A stretch of 53,048 nt of DNA, taken from NCBI GenBank assembly GCA_023853785.1, contig JAJIRX010000847.1, positions 1 through 53,048 on the forward strand, in the 5' to 3' direction. This DNA comes from Psilocybe azurescens (lineage: Eukaryota; Basidiomycota; Agaricomycetes; Agaricales; Agrocybaceae). The translations under genes and the position numbers were made by a program. Every line of letters starts with the position of its first letter. The first letter of the stretch is position 1. Below the pieces are notes generated by a model. That model was given only the letters and a program-made list of their open reading frames with translations. It made no database searches and was not told the origin of the DNA. Positions 1-13,109 of this stretch are shown here, in pieces.

Positions 1-422
1 TGTGAAATCTATTTTTTAGACTAGACTTGGAAGGATCGACTTTTCATTTAGAATAGCGAAGATAAGTCGTTTGCGGCTCTGTCGTTCTTGATTGTTCTTG
101 ATTCGAGTTTAGGAATGAATAATGTGCTCATTCCACACCTCAGACTCTCATTCTGCAAGATGCGTATCGAATCTTAATTGTAATTCACATTTTCAACTTT
201 GCATTTGCATTTGCACTTTTACCAGGCACGGTCGAAATTGTTCAATTTCAAACATCAGTTACAAATGCATAATGGAAAAGAATATGGTAAATGAAATCTT
301 CAACCCTGTATAGTTATCGACCGTCCGCCGTGCGAAGATTCCCAATTCACCTCCTCTCATACAGCCCGGCGAAGTCGGCCACCCATTGCACGGTATAATC
401 GCTGATAATAAGGATATCGAGC
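1..422. other. Window edge, no gene seen
   Basis: AT-rich sequence with short random frames only. It lies 3' of the first F-box remnant and may hold its 3' UTR. Nothing else can be supported. Confidence 0.4.
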
Positions 423-1289
423 TCAACTAGATGTCGGAGACCTTGGCGCCCATCTGAGTCGTGGTGGTGTATCGGGGTCTGTGTAATTGCAGCGAAGTGA
501 AAATGCAAGAACTAGGTTTTCAGACAGCGACAGAACAGAAATGACGTCTGAGATAGCCAATCCCTCCAGTTTTCGTGGATTTCTCCAAGAGAGAGATGAG
601 TCAGCTGAATATAAGGTACGCCAGAGACTGCTGGATGAGCCCACTTAGTGAAAGGCACCCAGCTGTATTGTTTGCGACGCCGGCGAAAAGATTGAATTCT
701 CGCAAAAGGGGCGAATTTTTCCAAATGGTTGAGGGTAGTGAGGCCGCCAATGTGGTCGCCGGAACTTTCAGGCTTATATCGGTTCGTAATATGAAAGTCT
801 CCAGCCGAGGTGCCAGAGAGGTGTGGTTCAGTGTTGTCAAAACACAGCTGTCAAAATTTCCGATTTCGATATCGACACTTCTCCATCTGTGTAACTCACG
901 CAATAGTCGTGAAAGTAACTCTGGATCTGTCCGATCGCTCGATGCGCTATCTACTATAATGGTCGAAGGTCTTTCTCTAGACCTCTCAAGCCATAGATCA
1001 ACCAATTCAAAACGAGGAAGCATAGCGGCGCACTCCCAACCTTTCTGAGGATCACGTTTAGTAAGCAGTTGGATAGATATTGTCCTTCACAGGGCACTAT
1101 TTGGAAGTGCGACTTGCCTCCAATGTCTCGCGTTTGTGACACGGCAACGGCGGTATGATTTTGCGTTGGCAAGGCGTCAATGCTTCCCATGTTTGCATTG
1201 GGAAGAGCGAACAGGAATATTTCATTCCATAGCTCGACTGGGAGCATAGTAACGTTGTTGAAGGATAATACACGGTATGTCTCAGACAT
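423..1289 (-). pseudogene. F-box protein remnant, agaric type
   Basis: The N-terminus carries an F-box core (LPVELWNEIFLFALP, about residues 14-28), the motif that binds Skp1 in SCF ubiquitin ligases. Downstream segments in other frames (positions 1023-601, then 644-423) continue a leucine-rich agaric F-box body. They align in order with the gene at 3052-4778: compare LTHLSLGEIHEN here with LTLLQLDGHERE there. The expected helix after the F-box (SQT..HWRQVAL.NSALWRTI) is present but broken. It needs a one-base shift near position 1127 and has TGA where the family has the Trp codon of ALWRT, near position 1097. A further frame change lies near positions 600-580. The nonsense codon is a base substitution, not a homopolymer slip, so this copy is probably really dead. 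Substrate unknown. Confidence 0.6.
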
Positions 1290-1937
1290 ATTCAAGTGTA
1301 GGAATGACTGAAAGAAGAAGCGACCTGAGAAGAAAGGAAGAAGGGGAGTGAAGCAGTCAATGCCCTAACTAATGTGTCATTCCAAAAGAGCGACTTAAAT
1401 ATTCGGACTGACTCTGATCTATGCTGGGCTTTTGCAAGGTCCTCAACTCTGATTCATTCTTTTATTTCGCGAGTTTCTTCGTCTGGATGTTACCGCCATT
1501 TGCCAGGTTGTTAAGTCAACTATCGATGATCGGACATACGTGTTTGTTGACGGGAACAGTTCAATTATCTTTGCGCAAGTATCGTTTGGGCCATCTTGCA
1601 AAGACCCCGTATGTGCAAATGAGTCGCGACCCTACAAGTGGTATGGAGTTGTATGCGTGCTGTTCCTCAGTCTTAAATCGGAAGTTAAATATTTGAACCC
1701 AGACACTCAAGCGCCTAACTATACTTGGTGACATTGACTCCTGAGCGCTGAGCTCCCGAGCTATAGCATCCTGTTGTTAGGGTGTGGAAAAGGTTATGTT
1801 GCGATAGGAATATTTTTATGGTACATATTTGTTCAGACAAGCAAGTAGTACAATGGCAAACACATAGCCCATTATCCTGCCAGCTGTGGGTAATCGTAGT
1901 AATGGTTTGGACAACTTTTCGATATCTTACTCTTTAG
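1290..1937. other. Intergenic, nothing recognised
   Basis: Short frames on both strands, none with a recognisable domain or a convincing exon structure. It separates the F-box remnant from the isolated F-box C-terminal fragment. Confidence 0.4.
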
Positions 1938-2438
1938 TTATCGTCGTTCTCGTAGCTGTCGTCGCGGTCTTTTTATCATTTCTGTCTCCGAGTCCGCTGT
2001 CCCTGTCGTTGCCGTCGTCACCATCTTCCTGGTAAGTGCGATTTCCGATTTGCTGATCAGCTGCAGAGCTAAATTGAAAGGCTCACAGCATAGTCTCTTT
2101 AGTGCCCCAATTTTTGGACTGGTGCAAAGTTTTCGCTTCAGGACCCTAGTTAGCCTCAAGCTTCTAAAGTAAGGCTCGACATTTAATGATATTCCATATC
2201 CAAGGCGCCCTTTGACCATTTGTGCAAATAAGTCGGAGCTTTGAAAGCCACTGAGAGAATTGTAGTAGTAAGTGGTGACTTCTTCCGGTAGAGGACATAA
2301 CATAAACTGGGATTTTTGAGTATTCCAAGCAGCGAGTGCATTGAACAGTTCATCATTGATGTCCTCATTGGTTCTGCGAATTTTTCGAGTTATACAAGCG
2401 GAGCCTTTTGAGACATAGAAGAGAACGAAAAATCCCAA
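1938..2438 (-). pseudogene. Isolated C-terminal fragment of an F-box gene
   Basis: This open segment resembles the last 110 or so residues of the neighbouring F-box gene at 3052-4778. Both have QKSQF.LCPL.EE, then a segment ending in K.RLG.G, then VEP.F..L.LT, then LCC.PFNL.L. No F-box or leucine-rich body is found upstream; the sequence between 2440 and 3050 does not continue the family. The fragment also has an unrelated basic tail (R-rich, ending near LRERR). It is best read as the 3' end left by a tandem duplication and deletion. It could still be a small transcribed frame, but I see no evidence for that. Confidence 0.5.
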
Positions 2439-3051
2439 GGGTAATTTGATTTCTTGACGAAATCATATAGAAGCACTCCGCCCATATATAAATCATGATG
2501 CAATGCTAGTGAGACGAGTTGTGATGCCCGAACGAACGTATCAACAATTAGTGTTTGCCCATACTTCGTGGTTCGCGTTATCTTCATCAGATCTGCTGAG
2601 GCCAAGTAACAAGTTCTGTAAACATAGCATATGAATGGGCTTCACAGTTTCCTCCATGTCTTCCGGCCACGAGCTGGTCTCGACTGTAAGAAAGCAACCT
2701 CTACTTATACTAGCGCTCAGTCCATCCAGGAATGGGAACAGCATTGAAAAGCTGCCAGGGCCTTTGCTTTGTCCCACCCCTGGCCCACAAATGGTCACTT
2801 AAATGCTTAGGTGGACCGTGGACGAGTGGCGAGACCGAAAGGTCGACGTCACAATACAGCCAATCAGATGTTTAATCACAATTTGCTGAGTGCCATATCT
2901 AAATATTCATGAACATGGCTACACTGTCCGGATCACTAAATGCTGCAGTAAAATGAGGATTCATATATCAAATACATTACATAACATACGTCAGAATTAG
3001 TAGATACGTCGGTTTAAATTCCAGCGCAAGAAAATACTCTACGGGATATAT
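2439..3051. other. Spacer between F-box copies
   Basis: No similarity to the F-box family and no other recognised coding signal. Two short minus-strand frames are present but lack any known motif. Confidence 0.35.
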
Positions 3052-4778
3052 TCAAAAATTGAGGTAAGAAGAGTCCGAGTCATATCTTTTGGCCGATCGT
3101 AGAATGAGATTGAAAGGCGGACAGCACAGTTGTTCCAGTGCTGCATACTCCGGGAAGTCTTCCTCAAGTGTATGGTGTCCAGTTAGCGTCAAGGTTGTGA
3201 AGCAAGGTTCGACGACCGGCAATCCACCATGTCCCAGACGCCTCTTGATCATATCTGCAAACGCGGTATCAGAGACCTCAGAGCCTTCGATGGGCTCAAG
3301 AGTAGAACTATCCACTGTAAGCTCCTCTAGTAGAGGACAGAGTTTGAATTGAGACTTCTGGTCATCCCAAATAGCGAGTTCTTGGAATCTTGTCCACTCT
3401 GGAATCCAGCTCATACTCTGGGTTAATATGACCATAACGGAAAGACCTGAGGGTTGGGACGAGCCGAAGACATGTGACGAACTCTCCGGGCCTCAGTGGT
3501 GAACAGTAAAGCTCCAGCTCTTTAGAGAACATGAGGAATTTTGAAGGAAAGAATCGAGGCAGTTTAGATCCAGAATTTCGTCAAAGCATAAAGCCAAATG
3601 AGCAAGGGCCGGCGCCCTGAAGTAAGTAAGAATTCTTGTAAGTGACGTATATTTATTGCCCAAGACATAAATAGTGTCGTTATCAGCAAGACAAACGTCC
3701 AAGCGCAAGTCTCGAAGATATAGGAGATAAAATATGGGATCCTCGCTATCGTCCGGCGGCAGTTCGCTGATCTCGATTTGCAGAACACGACACGTAACCA
3801 GATTGGGCGACAACCGCAGGATTTGAAGAAGCTCTGGAATGGTCACAGTTTCCCTTTCATGGCCGTCAAGCTGCAGCAGGGTTAGTTGATGGAAAGGAAT
3901 GAGACTGGTAGGCGTCAACCAGCCAGGTACCGTTGGATGGAGCTTAGCTAGATTCACTGCATCGGTACGATTATCAGGAATCGTATGGTCGATGACAAAC
4001 CGCCGCAAGCGAGGGGAATTTGCCCAAAGCTGTGTGGGCAAATAGCGCCGTGCCACTAGAGCACCAAGGGTTTCGTCAGTCGTTGAATTTCCCGATGGTT
4101 CTAGTATGTCATATTTGGTCGTCAGAACCAGTGTTTCAAGTGCAGGCGCTGCTGTAACAGATTTAAGATATCCCTGCAGACGATCGAAGCTGATATCGGG
4201 GAGAGATAAGTGGGCACTTTTCCATCGTGTGAACTCGAGAAACAATCTCCGGAGTAGTAAAGTCACGAGCGGTGTATAGACATCGTCTTCTTTGATTGGT
4301 AGTTGCCGGTGATAAACAACAATAGAGATAGAAAGAGGGAGTAAAGCAGATAGCTGAAGCCACTTCTCGATGAGCTCGACTCGTGGATATACTCTGAACT
4401 GTTTGTCAGTGGACCTCTTCAGCTCGGCGTTGATGGTCGTCCAAAGTTGCGAAGTACCCATGGCGATTTTCCGCCAGCTATGGCAAATTTGTGTCAAGGA
4501 CATTGGGACCTCGTTTCTGGATGGAAGTTCCGAGTATATTTGATTGCTGGGGTTCTCAGCAGGGAGAGCCAGTTCGAATATACCCTGCCATACAGCATCC
4601 GGTAGTTCCGGGAGATTGAGAGGAGATTCGAGTAAGAGGAAGGCGCGGATATGGTTGAGTGGCCACTATCTAGTCGAACACACTCTTCATACGCATCGTT
4701 GATCTCTTTCAATCCAATGGTGAAGTGGGGCTCGACACTGTCAAGCTGGGTGGCTGCAGAGTCAGGCACTACGCCCAT
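3052..4778 (-). CDS. F-box/leucine-rich protein (SCF adaptor), frame-broken
   Basis: Start chosen at the ATG at 4778 (MGVVPDSAATQLDSVEP), which precedes a helical segment typical of the N-terminus of agaric F-box proteins. The F-box follows (LNLPELPDAVWQGIFELALP), then SLTQICHSWRKIAMGTSQLW, the usual post-F-box helix, and about 400 residues of leucine-rich body ending in a Cys-Cys-Pro-Pro-Phe-Asn motif. Reading across needs a one-base shift near 4655 (before RAFLLLESP) and shifts near 3510 and 3380. Between the last two, a third frame reads KELELYCSPLRPGEF. Total length would be near 570 residues, normal for the family. Known role: F-box proteins bring substrates to Skp1-Cul1 ubiquitin ligases; the substrate cannot be inferred. 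The breaks may be sequencing errors, as elsewhere in this window, or decay, since neighbouring copies are dead. Confidence 0.6.
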
Positions 4779-5837
4779 AGCAACAAATATTATCTGAAAT
4801 ATAAGACCAGAGTTGTTCGTAAGACATTTGCACCATAAGTCATCGAGACGACAACTTGCCTGAGAAGAAGTAAGAGCTGAAAGTCTGTTTTTAATGGAGA
4901 GGTCTCGCAGAAGAGAAAAGGCCGAATGGACTGACGACGACCAAGGGCCACTATTTATATGTTCTCCCTCTGCCACATAGTATGGAGCGGTCCTCCCCGT
5001 TTCATTAATTCCCATCACGATGGTTGATACCTGAGTTATCGGACCATTGTCAAGAGATTGGCCAAGCACCCATACAAACGTTTCCTTTGTGACGTAGGTC
5101 TAGCCTTCGGCGGTGTCCGTTCGATCCAGTAGAAAGGAGTCGACGTATGCTAACATTTTTTCTTGATGCTAAAGCAATTTAATGGTGGCTTTCTCGATAT
5201 TGCTGCAAGAAATTATCGTCGGGCCCAGAATCCAATGATGTCGAATTCGAAGAATAACACATCTTACCCGACGTCTATGCTTCGAGTTGCTATCGTATTT
5301 TATTTTGAAGGTGCTTTGATGTCCCAGCTTGGTTTCCACTCGACAGAGATAATGAGTGGTTGTGTGATGAGACCAGAAGGCAAATCGAAGTCATCGGAGG
5401 TCAGTCACCGACACCGATGGTCAGTGGTGCAATGACATCCTGATCAATTCGCTGCAGTGAAGGTGGAAGCCTTCGGTTGACCTTCAGCCAATACATAATC
5501 GCGTAGATTTTTTTGGAAAACGGCGAATTAATGCACTATGTAACACAACATCTCCATCTAAAAGTAGTACAAAAGCGTACACACTATAATAATTTAAACA
5601 GTGATCTTCCCCGTATAGACATTGCCTGCTGAAAACCGCCTAAGGCGGTCCTCACACTAACCCGAAGAAAAATTCCGATAATAGTGCAGAGGATGGTGGA
5701 TACTTAGGATGTAAGTAAGTAGATGCAAGTGGAATACCACAAAGATGATTGAGTCAAAGGTCCAATCGCGTTGAAGTAATCATGATTCTTTCTTCTCGTT
5801 GGGTTTCCTGGGCGTGTTATTTGGGGTAGGAGCGGCA
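4779..5837. other. Intergenic, nothing recognised
   Basis: Contains the probable 5' region of the F-box gene (minus strand) and the 3' side of GET1. A minus-strand open frame extends to 5069 but lacks any motif and is likely leader sequence. No RNA gene or repeat is visible. Confidence 0.4.
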
Positions 5838-6700
5838 CTATTTTCTGTTGTGTCTGTTGACGGCACGGTGGAGAACGATGGACCTTATGGGTTTGGTCGT
5901 TAACATTGCTATGAACAAAGAACAAACAAACAAATTTACCGAAAAATTCTTTGACAACTCTTTCGCCAACCACAATGACGCGTCGGCATGCCATTTGCCA
6001 AACACCAACACTGACTGAGCCTGCATAGGATAAAAGCGTCAGTAAAGATCATGTACCTTTATGAACAAAGAAACGTACCGGCGGGAGCAAATGGCAAGGC
6101 GAGCCACCAACCAAGCGGGCCGAACCATCCTCGAGGAAGGTAAAAAACGGGTTGTTTCCGGTACCACCATCCTACCACAAATTGCAGGCCCGTGGTTAAG
6201 AGCCAGAGAGCAGTGTTGAACTTCATGGCAAAGCCAGATTTGGCGGATGTAATTTCAGAATCTGAAGATGCAGGGATTAAGTATGTAACGTGTTTCAGTG
6301 ACATGGCAAACGATACGCACTGAGTTTCTCCAGGTCTGCGAGACCTTTATCTACGCTCCGCCTTAACTTCGCCCATTTGGCGAACTGGTCCTGCGCACTT
6401 GTCTTCATCAGCTCTGACTTGTTCGTCATGATTTGTGTTTTGAGTGCTCGTTGGCGCGCTGCCAATGGCGAACGGATGGTCCATAGGTACGCGTTATACA
6501 CCTATCAGTGCACAGAATAAAATACAGGTATGCCGATGAAAGTATTCCCAAGAAAAAAGCAAGCAGGAGGGTGATCACGTCAGTTCGTCACCAAAAATGA
6601 AGAAAGCTGAGACGCACAATGTCTAGTAGGACGGTCTTGCCTATCCATGTCACGAGTTGTCCAAAAAGACCAAAAGAAATATGGTAATTAGCGGCGACAT
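5838..6700 (-). CDS. GET1: Get1, ER receptor subunit for tail-anchored protein insertion
   Basis: Get1 (WRB/CHD5 family) forms with Get2 the ER membrane receptor that takes tail-anchored proteins from Get3. Exons on the minus strand: 6700-6618, 6501-6321, 6261-6079, 6020-5940 and probably 5908-5838. The reading gives an N-terminal membrane segment ([12 protein letters not shown]), then [14 protein letters not shown]. Next comes the diagnostic cytosolic coiled coil ([20 protein letters not shown], then LADLEKL), and then the paired C-terminal membrane segments ([19 protein letters not shown], then [17 protein letters not shown]). These are family hallmarks. One frame break lies in the first exon: the run of five A at 6663-6667 (+ strand) must be six for the signal-anchor to join QLVTWIGK. 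The last exon is the least certain part. Confidence 0.9.
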
Positions 6701-7339
6701 AATTATGTTCGCTATCGGCGTGTTTTGAAACAGTTGTGTTCCGTTAAATTCGTCCTTCGAGGGCGTCTCTTCGATATCCGAGAATAAGTCGAGACCCGAA
6801 GGCCGGTTTCGGTAGTTATAAGACCAGAAATACCCTTAAAATTATGTGTTAGAGTAATTTAAAGGGTATAAGATGGTGGCAGCAGGAAGGAGACTAAGAA
6901 ACGGCGAGGTCGTCGTGAAAGTCGCAATGCGCATCGTGGCAAGGAGGTGAGCAAGGTAAATAGGTCACGTGTATACGGGCCGAGCCCGCATAATTCTGAG
7001 TCACGAGCCCGCACACAAGTGACAACCCATGCGGCAGGCCTAATTCTTGAACTTCACCTTAACGTTCTCATCTCAACTAACTCACAGTTTCCTTGTAGTC
7101 TAGTCTGGATATTCCTCGTTTATCATACAATGAGATACTGAATATTGGAAGAACGCAAGGATTACCTTTGTTTCTCGTAGCTGCCTTAAAATTCTGCTGA
7201 AAGCGGCACCTCCCTTTGATTTTTCTGGAACCCTCCCTAGTACCCGACGCGACGAAATTACTGGTACGGTACGTGTAATATATATTATGTGCATCTATAG
7301 CCTCATAAATGATTCTTTTCTCTGAGTAGTTGACTTACC
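6701..7339. other. Intergenic, divergent promoter region
   Basis: Lies between the starts of GET1 (minus) and an F-box gene (plus), so it should hold both promoters. I see no defined element, RNA gene or repeat. Confidence 0.4.
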
Positions 7340-9242
7340 ATGAAAAGACGCGACAACGGCTGCACGGTGGAAGAGAATAAGCGTCTGTTCAAGCTGGGTC
7401 GAAATATCAAACTTGGCCATATCTTACGGCTGTCTCACCATACCAAGGACGAACATGCTTTAGTAGCACCAGTTCCACGTCTCCTTGGATCTAACGTACC
7501 TCCATCTGAGGACGAGCGGCATAAAATCGAAGGTGTTATAGCAAGCGCTCGAGCGCGATTATCATCGTTTGAAAGCAAGCTCACCCCCGTCGACATCAAT
7601 GCAAGGCCGTCAGGAAATAACGGCACCCATATCCAAAAGACAACTCATTCCATCGAGGAGTTTATAAACACGCAGGAATCCCTTCTCTCTGCCATCCGAA
7701 GTCTACCAGTCGAAATTCTGGAACTAATATTCGCCTCATGTATCCCACATATTGAACTTCGCCCATGGTATTTCGGGTCTTGGCGGTCTCACCCATCACT
7801 ATGCATCTCGCAAGTCTGTAGAAGGTGGCGAGATTTGGCGCTCAGTATGCCACAGTTATGGACCTACCTAGCGCCCATTAATCCTGCACCCGATTCCAAG
7901 TATCTCAAGACCGGCAGATACTCTGATGCTGAATTTATTCAAGAGATCCTTAGTCGGTCTCGTGACAAGGATTTGTGGCTATACATAGCTGCAACTCCCG
8001 ATCACCAAGCCAGACTGGGCCATCCGCTCGTCGACCTTCTTATTCAGCAAACAGACAGGTGGGCGGCGGTATTAATAGAAGGATCCGCTGATACTGTTCA
8101 TACATTGTACGACACTCGCCGCCGATATCTAAAACTAAGGAAATTAGGGATTATACATCTTGGAGATGAGCCGGACTATGGATTATCTATTGAAAGAGAT
8201 GCACCACTGATGACGGAATTTTCTATTTGTGGGCTACAGCACTCATACCTCTCTCTGCCATACCATCAGATACGAGCGTATAGGGAGTGCTCATTGGGTA
8301 TGGCAGGCAGAACAGGAAGCTTGGGAACCATTTTAATCCAGTCTCCAGGCATTGAGAGACTCGAACTCATCGGCTACGGGTATAGCGTCCGCTATGTAAA
8401 CGGCGGTATACGTCTGGAGAACCTTAAGGTTCTTCATCTCACTGCAGATGGTTATGAACATGGCTGGCAGTATGCTTATGAGCTGCTAAATCAACTTGTA
8501 CTTCCCTTCCCTGGAGACATTAAAGGTTGCAGGATGTCCAGAGTCAGTGGTACCCAATCTCTCCTCCCTCATCTATCGCTCCAGCTATTGCGACTCCCCC
8601 TTGCGATCTCTCTTTATCACACCAAGCAATACCTATCCAGGAGCCCTGAGTTCATTGCTCAGAATTACACCGCAACTAGAGGAGCTAGACGTCGAGTTCC
8701 CGTCGCTGACGGATCTACTTCATCTGATAGCGGGTGCCTCGAACGATAGCGCGGTTCCACTCATACCGAATATAAAGCGGGTAGTGCTACATGCAGTACC
8801 ACAGGACATCAATGGAAATGAAAGCACAATTGCAGCGGTTACACGAGCGATCTTCAACCGCGGAGTAGGACAGAACAGCAGGGCTCAAGTTGACAACTCC
8901 GCCTCACATCCTAGATGCCCTCTAACAACGAGCTTCCGTTTGGTGTTTCCGGATGGCGATGCAGCGCGTGAAGCCCAACTTGCGCTTTACACCTGGAACC
9001 AGTCACAAATAGCCTCTTTTCCTGGGATGGAAAGCCGCAAGGAAATTATTGAAGAGCTCACTTCGTTATGCATCAAATTACACGAGGAGCTACCCGAGTT
9101 ACATGGAGGCATCGTATCGAGAAAACGTAGATTTGACGTAGGCCTCTCTTCGCGTTTGCACCGGCTTATGTCAGAGCTCGAAGGAATAGACTTGCTCATG
9201 AAAGAGGGGATAGCAGCTTTATTGGTACGTTTTTGTCTATGA
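7340..9242 (+). CDS. F-box protein, agaric type
   Basis: About 630 residues. A basic N-terminus is followed by a coiled segment (about residues 55-120) and the F-box at about residues 115-165 (LLSAIRSLPVEILELIFASC, then ISQVCRRWRDLALSMPQLW). A long beta/leucine-rich body follows (IERLELIGYG, LENLKVLHL, LEELDVEFPSL) typical of agaric SCF adaptors. The frame changes once, by one extra base near 8494-8497, where ELLNQL should run into YFPSLETLKV; no intron fits there. After the change the frame stays open to 9242. A GTACGT at 9222 could be an intron donor, in which case the true C-terminus lies further on, but I found no convincing acceptor exon. Probable Skp1-binding ubiquitin ligase adaptor; substrate unknown. 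Confidence 0.75.
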
Positions 9243-9738
9243 TTTCATCCTCCACGCGAGAAAATATCTGATGGACATTTCTTGGGTGATCGTCGATCGT
9301 TCATCACAGTCATCGAAGATCCATTTATCTATGCTCTCCCTCGCTCGGCTCAAATACGGTCATATACCAAGTAACAGCAAATACATGTTCAATGTCAGAG
9401 CGGAGAATATTCTTTCCAAATGGGGATCACAGGTCGAAAGTGATCTGGTGAATCTTAACTGGGTGCTTAAAGGTGAGCGGTCTCTGGTGTATATGCCTCA
9501 AAATGATTGTGAGTCTTTTTGGACAAGTTCATCTGAATTATGAGGCTGATGACTTGCTCTTATGTTTGGAAAGCTGTCCGAAATAGTAATGACAAATTTG
9601 AAATTCTTTTGCCATGCAAGATGATCTTCCTGTGGCCAACCTTGAATGGCCGACCTACATGTAGCAAACTAGTTAATGTATGTAATATAGCTTCTCTTCG
9701 TCTGATAACTGATGTCTATTTCTATCTGTACATTCTAT
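9243..9738. other. Convergent intergenic region
   Basis: Between the 3' ends of the plus-strand F-box gene and the minus-strand flavin oxidoreductase. Two short plus-strand frames are present without recognisable motifs. Confidence 0.35.
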
Positions 9739-11155
<1,417 letters not shown>

Positions 11156-13109
11156 GATAGCTGCGAGTTTATGTTGAACGATAAGAGGATGCAATGGGAT
11201 TTGAAGCTTGGGTTGATACTGAAATCAATAGATGTGGTAGGCTTTTATATTCAATAATCTTCCTATCTATCCCGGCGGTTTTGCCCATGATGAATTTAGT
11301 CCTCCCATATCTGGTACGATATCCGAGCGATCCCGCGATTCTGACGTTAACCATGGTAACTAATCACCTAGACGCACTTACTCATCTCAAAGTTGGGTAA
11401 ATATGGCTAGTTCTTTCCGTTGATCATTCGATTAGCATATTTCGGAATCTGAGAGGATGAGTAAGTATTGCAGGTACTCCGGCACTTACCTCTTCAAAGC
11501 TATTCCGGTCGAGACAGAATGAAGCATGCAGCACCGTCAACAAAGACGTTGACGATCTGACCCGTCAACCCGTCAACCCGTGGTTTGCTGAGCATGGCAC
11601 ACTAGGCAGAGTCATAGCATATAGGCCGAAAACGTTCTGTTTACTCCATGAGAGAGAAGCCTTTAGCTTGCCTATAACATAGAAACTCTACTATAGAGGT
11701 CATGCCAAGCCACGGGCAAGGGCCGAGGACTATAGGTATGACGATTGTGATTGGTCAACCGGTTGAGTTGGTACCGGTTGAAGCTTGAAGCATGGCTGGT
11801 CAGCAACTTTTTGATTTGTGCAAGTCGGAGTCGAACGTCAAATCCGTGTTGTGCGGTAATCCAAAGGATGCCTTACCAAGAACCATTCAGTTTAAATTCC
11901 CATGGAAATTGTACGGTCAGTCTCGTCATATGCTAAGCACCTCTTCTGGACTTCATTGAACTTCGAACAAGCATGGAAATAGCAGTAGTTATCACCACTT
12001 CCGTCAGTATCGGGAGGGTTGGTTGAAGACTAAAGCGCTTCTGACAGGAGCGAGGTGAGCACGACCCAGGTGTCAGCAATGCTATACTATATCCTAATCA
12101 CAAGGGACTTGCACATTGATTAAACAATGGTCAAAAGGCACCCAGTCTCTCCATGTATCAACTTCCCGAGGCTGCAGCTGCAGGATGCAGTTGGAACGCG
12201 GTTGATATCTCAAGGATCACTCCAATGGTATAAGCGCTCATACCTTGACAGGGCCAAGGCTTATCGTTTTCGTATGAAGTACTTCCTTCCAGCCAAGAGT
12301 CCTTGACCACTTTGCTGTTCTGTTTCTTTCCGGTCGTGATCAAATTCTGATTCTATCAAACACAATATGCATGCTGGTCATATCCTATCCTATTGGAAAC
12401 TACAACAAGAGCAGCCGAAGCAGATCGCAGTGAAATCTTGAAAGAAGCACAAGTAATAGGACAAGAGGGGGCAGAGAGCAATTAGGGCATGCACAACCAT
12501 GTCCATTTGGCAGAGAGAGATGTCCTAAAAAATGGCGGAAAGGAAAAGGGCAAAGATACGAGGCGACAGAAAGGAAGAAAATAAAAAGATGCAGAAAAAG
12601 GCACAGAAAATACATACTACACACAAACGAAAAACAGAATGAAAAAGAAAAGAAAAAGGTACAGTCCCAGGGTGCAGATCAGCGTCATGATATCATGCTC
12701 TATCATTAAAATGCATTAAATAGCTGCAATGAAGCAGCATCAGGTGTGCATTCAAATGTTTCCGGTCGAATGGATGAGGTGGAGTAGAGGTAGGTAGGTT
12801 GAACGACAAGGATGCTAAGTGATTAGAATATATGTTGTATCCGTCAGTCGAATGGCCGCAGTGTCGTTGAATGGTACTATGGATATGAATTGTTGATAAA
12901 GAGAGATGGCGAGAGCGATGAGCCACCTGAATTATATCGGATATTGGATAGCCATGGTCAGAAGACATAATGTCGCGAGATAGGGTATGTGGGATGGAAA
13001 TGATGCAGAGTTTGTGATGCAGAGTTGGAACATAGAATGCACGACGATGGGCCCAAAGAAACCAAAAAAGGGGGAACAGGGAAACCATAGCGGGAAAAAG
13101 CACAATTGT
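11156..13109. other. Intergenic, about 2 kb, nothing recognised
   Basis: Holds the promoter side of the flavin oxidoreductase and the 3' UTR side of the NIPA-like transporter. A short direct repeat of CCCGTCAA lies near 11560-11580. Purine-rich stretches near 12530-12660 would be a pyrimidine-rich 3' UTR on the minus strand. No gene is supported. Confidence 0.4.

Noticed and set aside
11751..12343. Possible genes between the flavin oxidoreductase and NIPA gene
   Set aside because: Only short frames without motifs or consistent splice sites.
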